Shown here: positions 6,219-13,464 of the stretch, piece by piece
Layout of the letters: every line of letters begins with the position of its first letter
Numbering within the stretch: the stretch's first letter is position 1
Made by a program: the position numbers and the translations under genes
From: an uncultured Schwartzia sp.
Lineage (GTDB): Bacteria; Bacillota; Negativicutes; Selenomonadales; Selenomonadaceae
Reading direction: 5' to 3'
Assembly (NCBI GenBank): GCA_905373705.1
Contig: CAJPUA010000002.1
Location: 1 to 18,067, forward strand
DNA length: 18,067 nt
Notes under the pieces: generated by a model
Seen by the model: the letters and a program-made list of their open reading frames with translations, nothing else
What the model was told of the DNA's origin: nothing
Database searches by the model: none

Positions 6219-6658
6219 TGAGACTGATGTGGCTCCCGATTGTGGAGAGCACCATCGCTTATCTGGAGAGTATCCCGGACATCGCGATGGGGTATACGGT
6301 CAGGGTGATCGGCGATTTGCCGAAGGGCGATCGGGGATCCTCCATCGAAGTTGACTGGGAAGCGGAGCGCGGCGCAGCGGAGGTCGTCAATACGACGGGC
6401 GGCGTCGCTATCCATCTCCTCATCAAGTATCGAACCGATGGAACGAAGGTCATGGAGGGATTCAGGGAACAGTATCGGATCCAGAATCTTATCCTGCGGG
6501 ATATCAAGCGCCTGCACGATTATATCCTCACGAATCTCAAGATTGCGGTGAAGATATCAGCGACGGGGGTGGAGCCTTTAGGCTCGACGGTTCGCCCGTA
6601 TTACGGGAATGAGTTGATATTAGTATTTGAATGGAAAGGCGGAAACGAAGATGAGTAA
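6218..6658 (+). CDS. Tail terminator/neck protein candidate
   Basis: A 146-residue protein whose ATG overlaps the previous stop (TGATG). Sequence features are a mixed alpha/beta pattern: an N-terminal helix (IVESTIAYLESI), strands (YTVRVIGD, SSIEVDWEAE, GGVAIHLLIKY), a long helix (QYRIQNLILRDIKRLHDYIL) and a final strand (NELILVFEWKGG). This layout and the place just before the tail tube gene fit a tail terminator protein that caps the tube. No signature motif was recognised, so the role is positional. It overlaps the tail tube gene by 8 bases. Confidence 0.6.
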   Translation: MRLMWLPIVESTIAYLESIPDIAMGYTVRVIGDLPKGDRGSSIEVDWEAERGAAEVVNTTGGVAIHLLIKYRTDGTKVMEGFREQYRIQNLILRDIKRLHDYILTNLKIAVKISATGVEPLGSTVRPYYGNELILVFEWKGGNEDE

Positions 6659-7868
6659 AAACAAAGACAAAATGAAGTTTGATTTACAGCGCTTTGCCTA
6701 CGGGCTGGGCGCAGAAAAGAGCGCGGCCAACTTTGACGTCGGCGCGGGAGAGTTTTCCTTCCGCAATTTCGACAAGGAAGTGAATCCCAACGATACCTTT
6801 ATTTCGCTGGGCAACTGCTCGGCGGCGACGGCCAGCTGGACGGTCAATTCCATCTCCAAGCGCGACGCTACGCGAGGTACACGTGAAAAGTTGGCTGAGG
6901 TGGAGACGCAGCGGGATATGGATTTGACGATTACGATGGACGAATCCGATCCTTTGCGCTATGCGCTGGCGATGTACGGTAAAGCCGCCATCAAGCACAT
7001 TGAGGCGAAAGAAATTAAGAACGTGGAGTTTACCGTATCGCCGGGGAGTGAAATCTTCATTATGGTGGACGGCAAAACCCCGGCTTACAACTACAAGGAT
7101 TTGGTCGTCAAGCGCAAGGTCAGTATCCCGGCTGCGATTGGCGCACCTGTCCTTGATACGCAAGGCGGCATGACATCTTCTACTGGTAAAGTGACGACCA
7201 GCGGCACGTATACCGGCACCACGACGGACGCCTACTATGTCAAGATTAAAAAGGCGAACGCTGTCGCCGGGACGATTACCGATGCGGAATTTGTCTGGAA
7301 GAAAGGCACGGCCGGCTCTTACAGCAGTGCTGTAACGATGACCGGTAACGCGCAGACGCTGGGCGAGGGCGTGAAGGTCACCTTTAAGCCTGGCACCAGC
7401 GGTCAGGATTATCAGGTCGGCGACGAATGGAAAATCACCGTTTCTCCTGCGGGGGATGATTTGGTGGAAAATCAGGACTACTTGGCCGATTCCGTAGACG
7501 TGATCAACGGCAAGGTGCGCTTCCCGGTCAAGGCGGCGCTGGGCAACGATGAGGTCGTTGTGGTGAGCTGCAAGGTGGAAGAGCAGTTTATTCCGCGCAT
7601 CTACGCCGGGGTAAAGAAGAAGATTGAAGGCGAAATTCGCTTTGAGTACGATCCGTCTCATGGCCGCCAGAAAGCGTATACCTTCTATCATGTTTCTATC
7701 TCTCCCAATGGCGACGATTCGCTCATCGGTGAGGACTGGGGCAGCCGTCAGATCAAGGCGAGCGTGCTGGCGAATCAGGAGCACGCCGACCCGGATAATC
7801 CCGACAGCCGGTTCTATCGGGTGGACTACCCGGCAGACACGGCAGGCGTGCTGGTTGGAAGTAAATAA
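6651..7868 (+). CDS. Major tail (tube) protein with a Prp tag and an inserted beta domain
   Basis: A 405-residue protein; ATG 6651 follows GGCGGAAACGAAG. Residues 10-16 are FDLQRFA, the same Prp tag as the coat protein, and MKFDLQRFA gives a predicted mature start near residue 16. Residues 17-175 and 285-405 look like the tube fold (EVETQRDMDLTITMDESDPL, FVPRIYAG-like segment, EIRFEYDP, VSISPNGD). Between them, about 180-280, is an insert: GTYTGTTTDAYYVKIKKAN, AEFVWKKG, LGEGVKVTFKPG, GDEWKITV. I recognise this as a beta-sandwich-like module common in phage and prophage surface proteins; on the tube it would face outward, like the Ig domain of lambda gpV. It lies between the terminator candidate and the tail-assembly pair, as expected for the tube gene. 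Confidence 0.83.
   Translation: MSKNKDKMKFDLQRFAYGLGAEKSAANFDVGAGEFSFRNFDKEVNPNDTFISLGNCSAATASWTVNSISKRDATRGTREKLAEVETQRDMDLTITMDESDPLRYALAMYGKAAIKHIEAKEIKNVEFTVSPGSEIFIMVDGKTPAYNYKDLVVKRKVSIPAAIGAPVLDTQGGMTSSTGKVTTSGTYTGTTTDAYYVKIKKANAVAGTITDAEFVWKKGTAGSYSSAVTMTGNAQTLGEGVKVTFKPGTSGQDYQVGDEWKITVSPAGDDLVENQDYLADSVDVINGKVRFPVKAALGNDEVVVVSCKVEEQFIPRIYAGVKKKIEGEIRFEYDPSHGRQKAYTFYHVSISPNGDDSLIGEDWGSRQIKASVLANQEHADPDNPDSRFYRVDYPADTAGVLVGSK
6678..6698 (+). other. Prp-type cleavage tag FDLQRFA in the tail tube protein
   Basis: Codons for residues 10-16 of the tail tube protein, identical in residues to the coat tag. Predicted removal of the first 15 residues. Tail tubes are not inside the prohead, so the protease must act in the cytoplasm. 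Confidence 0.75.
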
Positions 7869-7882
7869 GGATGAAAAGGGCA

Positions 7883-7912
7883 AAGGGCGGCTATTGGCCG
7901 CCCTTAATTTAT
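7883..7912 (+). terminator. GC-rich hairpin after the tail tube gene (weak terminator or mRNA stabiliser)
   Basis: Perfect 9-bp stem AAGGGCGGC (7883-7891) with GCCGCCCTT (7897-7905) and a TATTG loop, followed by AATTTAT. The stem is strong but the U-tract is poor, so partial termination or 3'-end protection of the abundant tube mRNA fits better than full stop. Confidence 0.6.
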
Positions 7913-7926
7913 AGGGAGGCTCCATT

Positions 7927-8403
7927 ATGGCAAACGAAAAAGATACGACTGTGCAAGAAGAGACGACGGCAGAGAAGGAAATGGAGATCATTACATCGGC
8001 TCTTGGGAAAGAAATTACAGTTGCTGGGCAATCCGTTATGGTAAAGCCATATACTTGGGTACAAACCTTTAAGATGGCTAAACCATTGGGAGCAATCGTG
8101 CGGCTGCTGTTGAAGAATAGCGCTGCAATCGACGCTGCACTGAAAGATGATAATTTGGCGGCGGCTTTCGGGGCGATTGGGTTAGAAGAACACCCTGAAA
8201 CTATCATTGATCCTCTGACTGAACTGATCACAACGGCAACCAACACGGATAAGGAGTGGGTTATCGGTCTTATGTTGAATGATGTGATCAAGCTGTCCCG
8301 CACCGTTTACGAGGTAAATCGGGATTTTTTCTCCAAAAATATCCGGCCGCTCATTCAAGAACTGTCGGACAGCAAGGAGGAAAAGAAGAAAACTGGGAAT
8401 TGA
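7927..8403 (+). CDS. Tail-assembly chaperone-like protein (first of pair)
   Basis: A 158-residue protein with AGGGAGG upstream of ATG 7927. The N-terminal 20 residues are acidic and Thr-rich; then GKEITVAGQSVMVKPYTWVQTFKMAKPLGAIV, helices (LLLKNSAAIDAALKDDNLAAAFGAIG) and a last helix (LNDVIKLSRTVYEVNRDFFSKN) with a lysine-rich end (KEEKKKTGN). It is soluble, and its position between tube and tape measure is where gpG-like chaperones lie in siphoviruses. The next gene overlaps in the -1 frame, which is the lambda G/GT layout. AAGGAGG at 8374-8380 lies within the coding end. Family by context and fold impression only. Confidence 0.68.
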   Translation: MANEKDTTVQEETTAEKEMEIITSALGKEITVAGQSVMVKPYTWVQTFKMAKPLGAIVRLLLKNSAAIDAALKDDNLAAAFGAIGLEEHPETIIDPLTELITTATNTDKEWVIGLMLNDVIKLSRTVYEVNRDFFSKNIRPLIQELSDSKEEKKKTGN

Positions 8404-8621
8404 GTGCTGGCGACGTGGTTCAGTTGTTACTTTCCCATGGACATTCCCGGCGGGAGATCTTCTACGAGTACACAGCTGGGGAAGTTTCTTTATATGTGGA
8501 AAAGTGCATTCGGGAAGATATGAGACGGGAAGCAGATCGTATCTTAGCAGTACAGGCTGGAATAAACGGCGCTTTTGGGGCAAATTTAGATGCCCTGCAA
8601 AAACAACTTAGGGGGAGGTGA
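8400..8621 (+). CDS. Second tail-assembly ORF (gpT-like), possibly reached by -1 frameshift
   Basis: A 73-residue frame opened by TTG 8400, which overlaps the previous stop (ATTGA). The frame is -1 relative to the previous gene and is also open upstream through the lysine-rich end. No ribosome site is at the usual distance: the nearest, AAGGAGG (8374-8380), is 19 bases from the TTG. So the protein is either made by stop-restart coupling or as a fusion through a -1 slip on the A-rich run 8381-8393. The protein is helical with GDVVQLLLSHGHSRREI and YVEKCIREDMRREADRI. Order fits the second half of a G/GT pair, just before the tape measure. No canonical slippery heptamer is present. Confidence 0.65.
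   Translation: MSAGDVVQLLLSHGHSRREIFYEYTAGEVSLYVEKCIREDMRREADRILAVQAGINGAFGANLDALQKQLRGR
8611..8621 (+). promoter_or_regulatory. Ribosome binding site of the tape measure gene
   Basis: GGGGGAGGTGA with GGAGG at 8614-8618, eight bases before ATG 8627. This decides ATG 8627 over the in-frame GTG at 8618, which would lie inside the site itself. Confidence 0.75.
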
Positions 8622-8626
8622 GAGAG

Positions 8627-11600
8627 ATGGCAAATGACATTAAAGTTACAATCACGGCAGAGGACAGGCAATTTCTCTCTGAGATGCGTTCTGTTATGTC
8701 CTATCTTAAAACTTTGGAAACACAGGCGAAAACCAGTAGCACCAATATAAATACGAGCATGGCAGGGATTGGTTCTATTGGCCATGGCGGCTTGTTTGAT
8801 GGCTTAATAGGGGATATCGCAAAGGCAACGTTGGCCGCGCAAGGGCTTATTGGGATTCTGCGCGAAATCAAAAATCTGGCTACCTCTTTCGCGGCTCCCG
8901 GGTTTCGTTTCGCGACAATGATGGAATCTGGCCGCCTTGGGATGGCGGGTACTCTCGTTTCGATGGGAGAAATAAACGGACAGGCAATAGCGTTCGGTGA
9001 CGCACTGAAAATCGCTGACAAGCTCATGAAAGAGCTGAACCAAGACGCGATTTTGACCTCGGCGACGACTTCCGAATTGGTGACCGTGTTCCAAGGGTTA
9101 CTTGCTCCTGGTATGGGGAAAGGGATGACCTTGGAGCAGATTCGTGAGTTTACGAAAGTCGGCGTCAATGCGGTAAAGTCTATGAATTTACCGCAGCAGC
9201 AGTATTTGCAGGAACTTCGTGCCCTTATTCAAGGCGGTATTCGCCCGGCTGCAGATCAGCTGGCTGCCGCTTTAGGGGTTGATGACGCTGCGATTAAAAA
9301 GGCACAACAGTCTACCGAGGGGCTCTTTGCCTTCCTCATGAAGAAACTTGAAGGCTTCAAGTATTCGGCGGCAGCATTCCCAGATACCATCGCCGGTGCC
9401 ATGAGCCAGATGGAAGAATATGGGACGTTAGCGTCGGCAAAATTCACAGAAGCCTTTAAGCCGGAGATTCGAGCCCTTATGGACTGGCTGCAAGGTGAGT
9501 TTGGCAGTCTATCCGACGAGGGCTTTGAGGTCAATCCTCTCATTTTAGAAATGATTGACAAGGCGAAAGCTGGATTTGACGGGCTCATTGGCACGGCTCA
9601 CGAAGTCATGGAGGTCTTTGGATCCTTTGATGTGGATAACCGCTGGTATCCATCAGAGGAAACCGTAGCGCTGTTTGAACAGGCAGGAGGCTACGCGAAG
9701 GATATTGTGCAAGCGCTTTTGCACGCCGCGCCCCTCGTGGCGTCTATTGCGTCGGCCCTATTGACATGGTATCGCAGATTCGTAAAAGCAGCTGATTTCC
9801 TTGAACAGGTGATCAATCCTGATTTGGAGACAACAGAGGGAGAATTTACCAAGATTGATGGAGTAATCCGTCTCACGGTAGATGCCCTGATGGGCTGGTT
9901 CGTTATTGGGAAAATCATCACGCTGGTAGAAACGCTGGGGACAGCAGTTGGACTTGTCGCCAAGGGCTACATTATGATCAAGAATGCCATCAAGGGCGCT
10001 ACTTTGGCACAGATGGCCTTTAATGTGGCGCAGGCACTTGGCGCATTAGCGAAACACCCTGTCGCATTAGGGATTGGAATTGCCGGGGTTGGCGCGTTGG
10101 GCGGGGCTTTCATGGCCGGGGCCTTTGACGAGCAGATCAAGAGCCTGAAAGATAAGCTAAACAGCGCATTTGGTGATGATGATAATGAGGAATGGAAAGA
10201 GCTTTTTAAGCAAAAAGAAAAGCAAAAAGACGACGGAAGCGGCCCTAATCCAAACGATGTTACCGGTCATCCGCATGAAGATGAAGAAGCCTTAAAAAAG
10301 GCCCTTCGCGAGCAAGTTAAGGCTTCACAGGCAGCTTTGCGGCAAGAGATTGCCCTCTTAAAAGCGGCCTTAGACGAACAGCTTGAGGCTTATAAAAATC
10401 ACCTGGAAAGCATTACCCTCTCGTTTAAGCAGAACACGATCGGCTGGCAGGAAGCGAGCCTTGCCGAGGCGCAGACGAAGGTGGACGAAGAGCAGGCGAA
10501 AGTAGACCAGCTTACCGCCCAACTCGCCGCAACAGAAAAGGCGACATACAATAGCGACGAGGAGCGGGAAGCCGCCGTCAGCGCGGTGCAGATTGCTCTT
10601 GAGAAAGAGCAACGGGCGCTTGATAAGGCAACAGCAGGCCTTGATGACGTGAAACGGGTCATCTCTGAGGTGAAGGCACGTCCATCCGTGATGGGGCAAG
10701 GGACGAGCGCAGCTACGGGCAGTGCGACTGAATTGGGTGAAGCCGTAGCGAAGGCCGGAAGGGAATTGGTCGATAGCGGCGTCACGTATAAAGAATTGGT
10801 CTGCACGCAGCTTGTCGCGAAATCGTGGGATGCCGTAGGGCTTGAAGACGCCTTGCAAAAGGCCGGTATCGATACGACCGGCGACGGCGGCAACGATATG
10901 CGTGACTGGGTACCGGCGCTTTACGAAGTGGCCGAGCGGCTGGGGGCGCTTCATTTCCCCGGCGAAGGGTACGTTCCTAAAGCCGGGGACGCCGGGATCG
11001 TCTATGGGCAGAACCATGCGTTTATGTTCACCGGGGCAAATACCGGGGTCAATTCTTCTGGACGTTCCGGCGGGGATACGCCTGCAAACTACATTGATGA
11101 TGTAGATGCGGCCTACGGTGGAGAGTTCGACGCCATTGTGGACTTCCAAAAGCTCTGTATCGCGGCAGGGCTTGAAAGTGCCGAGAATCTTCGCAGCAAC
11201 AACGCGCTTCTCTCCGACCAGATTAAGGCGACGACGGAAGCTGGATATGAAGCTCTGCAGAAGGCAAAACAATCCGAAAAAGAAGCGCAGGGGGTCTTAA
11301 AGGACTACTACGCTATCATTGGCGATGTGTTTAATATCCCAGCCGAAGAACTAAAGCAGCAGTATGAAGTCCTGCGGCAGAAGTTGGCGGCCAATGCCCC
11401 GGCGGAGAAGAAAGAGGAGATTCTGGCGGCGCTGGATAAGGTGCTGAAGAATAAGCTGATCGGCCTGAAAATTGAGCAGATCAGCAAGAACCTTGACTAT
11501 GCGCTGGAAGTGCTGCGCGACGACGCGGAACGCTATACGGCGGGGATCGCCAATGGGCTTTTGGATTCGCATGAGGCTTTTGAGAAATACACCAAGGCAC

Positions 11601-12898
11601 ATGCGGGGGCGCTCGCCGCGATCTTGGAAGACCTGCACCGACAGCTTGAGGCGGCGATCACGGAGAGTAATTTAGAGCAGCAGAAGAATGTCCGGGCAAA
11701 GATTAAGAGTATCCGGCAGGAGCTGCAATCCATCTTTGACAGCTTCATCAGCGCCATCGATAAGGACGCCGAATGGCGGAGCAATATGGTGGAAGCGAAC
11801 TGGCGCATGACGAATAGCCAGAGGAAGTACGCCAAGGATGGGATTGAGCGGGAGCGGCACGCAAAGACGGCGAAGGAGGAGCGCGCCGAAGCCGAGGACA
11901 AGCGACGTAGAATAGGGAAAAATCTCAACATGTTGGAGGGCGTTAAAGACTCTCAAATGCGTCGGGAAATCGAAAAAGAAATTCTGTCGTTGCAAAACCA
12001 AGAGATAGATCTAACACGCTTAGCCCGCTACCATGAAGAACTTGCCTATCTCAAAACGGAACTCGAAGAAGTGGGCGTTGTCGCCAAGCAATCCTTAGAA
12101 GATAACCTCGTCACCTTCCTCACCGACGGGATAAACGAAGCGGAGAATCTGGCGGATGCCTTACGGGATTTAGTGACCGGGGTCCTCAAAGACTTGCAGC
12201 GCTACTTTGCGGAAAACATCACCCGGAATCTCATGGATTCGTGGTTCCCTGCGATGGACAATATGCAGGGTATGCAAGGGGACGCCATGGAGGCGCAGGT
12301 CACGGGGGCGGAAGCACAGCTTCAAAGCCTCTTGGGGACAAGTCAGGAGTTTGTGGCTGGGTTCTCGTCGCAAATGCAGGAACTCTCTATGAACCTTGAC
12401 ATGATTTTCCAAGAGATTGTCACGGCAGCGCGCAATGCTTCCACGGCAGTCATGAGCATGGCAGGCAGTGTTTCGTCGACAAGCAGCGGAGCGGTGGCAG
12501 GACATGCGGATGGCGGGTTTATTACCGGCCCGGGAACCGGCACCAGCGACAGCATACACGCTATGCTCTCTAACGGAGAGTTTGTCGTCAAAGCGGAAGC
12601 GGTCAAACGGTATGGCCTTGCCGTCTTGGAGCGTATCAATAACGGCACATGGGGAAATATGGTCGTGAGTGTTCCCAAGTTCGCAGGAGGCGGCCTCGTG
12701 GGCGACGCTGGGGCGGCGATTGCAGAGAAGTTTGTATTTGGGGCGTCTGCTCCGACAGTCACCACACAGGTGAATAACTATGTAGATGGGAGGAGAATAT
12801 TCGACGCTTACGCTAAGGATTTTATTCGTTCTGAGGTGCGGCAGCAGACGATAAAAGACGCAAAACGTAACAGCCTGATAGAAAGGCGGATGAGATAA
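8627..12898 (+). CDS. Tape measure protein with an embedded NlpC/P60-CHAP-like peptidase domain
   Basis: A 1423-residue protein that sets tail length and helps DNA entry. The N-terminus (ITAEDRQFLSEMRSVMSYLKTLETQ) is coiled coil. A hydrophobic region at about 420-505 (ALMGWFVIGKIITLVETLGT, GIAGVGALGGAFMAGA) is typical of tape measures that insert into membrane. Residues 540-690 are a long coiled coil. About 700-845 form a cysteine peptidase-like domain: Cys726 in LVCTQLVAKSW and His797 in PKAGDAGIVYGQNHAFMFTG. A second coiled-coil section follows, and the C-terminus has the common tape measure sequence GGFITGPGTGTSDSIHAMLS then GEFVVKAEAVKRYG. At about 1.5 Angstrom per helical residue, a tail of up to about 200 nm is expected, less the globular insert. 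Tape measure call firm; peptidase class moderate. Confidence 0.9.
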   Translation: MANDIKVTITAEDRQFLSEMRSVMSYLKTLETQAKTSSTNINTSMAGIGSIGHGGLFDGLIGDIAKATLAAQGLIGILREIKNLATSFAAPGFRFATMMESGRLGMAGTLVSMGEINGQAIAFGDALKIADKLMKELNQDAILTSATTSELVTVFQGLLAPGMGKGMTLEQIREFTKVGVNAVKSMNLPQQQYLQELRALIQGGIRPAADQLAAALGVDDAAIKKAQQSTEGLFAFLMKKLEGFKYSAAAFPDTIAGAMSQMEEYGTLASAKFTEAFKPEIRALMDWLQGEFGSLSDEGFEVNPLILEMIDKAKAGFDGLIGTAHEVMEVFGSFDVDNRWYPSEETVALFEQAGGYAKDIVQALLHAAPLVASIASALLTWYRRFVKAADFLEQVINPDLETTEGEFTKIDGVIRLTVDALMGWFVIGKIITLVETLGTAVGLVAKGYIMIKNAIKGATLAQMAFNVAQALGALAKHPVALGIGIAGVGALGGAFMAGAFDEQIKSLKDKLNSAFGDDDNEEWKELFKQKEKQKDDGSGPNPNDVTGHPHEDEEALKKALREQVKASQAALRQEIALLKAALDEQLEAYKNHLESITLSFKQNTIGWQEASLAEAQTKVDEEQAKVDQLTAQLAATEKATYNSDEEREAAVSAVQIALEKEQRALDKATAGLDDVKRVISEVKARPSVMGQGTSAATGSATELGEAVAKAGRELVDSGVTYKELVCTQLVAKSWDAVGLEDALQKAGIDTTGDGGNDMRDWVPALYEVAERLGALHFPGEGYVPKAGDAGIVYGQNHAFMFTGANTGVNSSGRSGGDTPANYIDDVDAAYGGEFDAIVDFQKLCIAAGLESAENLRSNNALLSDQIKATTEAGYEALQKAKQSEKEAQGVLKDYYAIIGDVFNIPAEELKQQYEVLRQKLAANAPAEKKEEILAALDKVLKNKLIGLKIEQISKNLDYALEVLRDDAERYTAGIANGLLDSHEAFEKYTKAHAGALAAILEDLHRQLEAAITESNLEQQKNVRAKIKSIRQELQSIFDSFISAIDKDAEWRSNMVEANWRMTNSQRKYAKDGIERERHAKTAKEERAEAEDKRRRIGKNLNMLEGVKDSQMRREIEKEILSLQNQEIDLTRLARYHEELAYLKTELEEVGVVAKQSLEDNLVTFLTDGINEAENLADALRDLVTGVLKDLQRYFAENITRNLMDSWFPAMDNMQGMQGDAMEAQVTGAEAQLQSLLGTSQEFVAGFSSQMQELSMNLDMIFQEIVTAARNASTAVMSMAGSVSSTSSGAVAGHADGGFITGPGTGTSDSIHAMLSNGEFVVKAEAVKRYGLAVLERINNGTWGNMVVSVPKFAGGGLVGDAGAAIAEKFVFGASAPTVTTQVNNYVDGRRIFDAYAKDFIRSEVRQQTIKDAKRNSLIERRMR

Positions 12899-12900
12899 GC

Positions 12901-12929
12901 AGGACTTTCAGATGAGAATGGCGTATAGT
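12901..12929 (+). promoter_or_regulatory. Weak candidate promoter of the exported accessory gene
   Basis: TATAGT at 12924-12929 as a -10 (5 of 6), with AGGACT at 12901-12906 as a poor -35 (3 of 6) and a 17-base spacer. It lies just after the tape measure stop. A moron is expected to have its own promoter, but this match alone is weak. Confidence 0.3.
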
Positions 12930-12952
12930 CTTTAGCATAGGGAGGTGGTAGC

Positions 12953-13336
12953 GTGAAAACGCTAAAGATTATATGCGTATCATTTCTGATGGGATTGCTT
13001 TTGACGGGTATTGGTTTTACAGAGGGCAAGACGGAACAAAATGAGCTTGATTACTATGCTGAATATACTGGGGAAATTGTGAAGTCAGATAGAAATTTTC
13101 TCCTTGTCAATATTGTAGATACGGATGCCTATGTAGGGATCCGTATTCTTGATAAACAAGGTTTTGTGGTTGATGGGGATCTCATTCAGGGACAGCTTAT
13201 ACGTTCAGCGAAAAGCATAGTCATATCAGATGTGACACAAGGATCGAAATTCGTGGGAAAAGTGGAACGTGGAGAGACTTCGTGGGAGCATATATGCACA
13301 TGGTGGGACATCAGATACGAGTTTGGCAGGATGTAG
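12953..13336 (+). CDS. Exported or membrane-anchored accessory protein (moron)
   Basis: A 127-residue protein from GTG 12953, preceded by GGGAGGTGG. The N-terminus KTLKIICVSFLMGLLLTGIG is a basic start plus hydrophobic core, a signal peptide or anchor; there is no lipobox Cys at the usual place. The exported part begins about residue 25 (EGKTEQNELDYY) and is beta-rich (GEIVKSDRNFLLVNIVDTD, YVGIRILDKQGFVVDGDLI). I recognise no family. DNA is AT-rich (22 of 60 G+C in 12961-13020 against 43 of 60 in 3181-3240), and the unit has its own terminator, so it looks inserted between tape measure and distal tail genes. Exported morons near the tape measure can block superinfection by stopping DNA entry of related phages; that role is a guess here, and a host-fitness factor is equally possible. 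Confidence 0.7.
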   Translation: MKTLKIICVSFLMGLLLTGIGFTEGKTEQNELDYYAEYTGEIVKSDRNFLLVNIVDTDAYVGIRILDKQGFVVDGDLIQGQLIRSAKSIVISDVTQGSKFVGKVERGETSWEHICTWWDIRYEFGRM

Positions 13337-13360
13337 CGTGACATTCAATATCAGGAAACG

Positions 13361-13390
13361 AAAAGCACTCTCAGGCGAGGGTGCTTTTTT
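13361..13390 (+). terminator. Intrinsic terminator after the exported accessory gene
   Basis: Stem of 12 bp, AAAAGCACTCTC (13361-13372) with GAGGGTGCTTTT (13377-13388), one G-T wobble, AGGC loop, then T to 13390. The base of the stem resembles that of the terminator after the immunity gene. Confidence 0.88.
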
Positions 13391-13464
13391 GATGGGGAAT
13401 TTAAGCGATTTGTCAGTTTGGAAAGCGCTTTTCTTGTCTTTGCTTTAAGAGAGGAGAGATCAAT

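Noticed and set aside
6684..8303. Long open frame on the - strand (539 codons)
   Set aside because: It lies opposite the tail tube and chaperone genes, which have ribosome sites, tags and recognisable family features; GC-rich codon bias leaves the complementary frame free of stops.
8379..8385. GGAAAAG as a -1 slippery heptamer
   Set aside because: It does not fit X-XXY-YYZ: the P-site GAA would have to re-pair on GGA. Kept only as a general slip candidate in the A-rich run.
10370..11272. Open frame on the - strand within the tape measure gene
   Set aside because: The + strand here encodes coiled coil plus a Cys/His domain in a continuous 1423-residue frame; the antisense product has no recognisable features.
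13422..13431. Palindrome AAAGCGCTTT resembling a CcpA cre site
   Set aside because: Only the core fits the cre pattern, the outer bases do not, and no promoter was found beside it. Ten-base palindromes are expected by chance.
13410..13438. Possible promoter with TTGTCA as -35 before the distal tail genes
   Set aside because: No acceptable -10 lies 16-18 bases downstream (TCTTGT, CTTGTC, TTGTCT), so the match is not enough.
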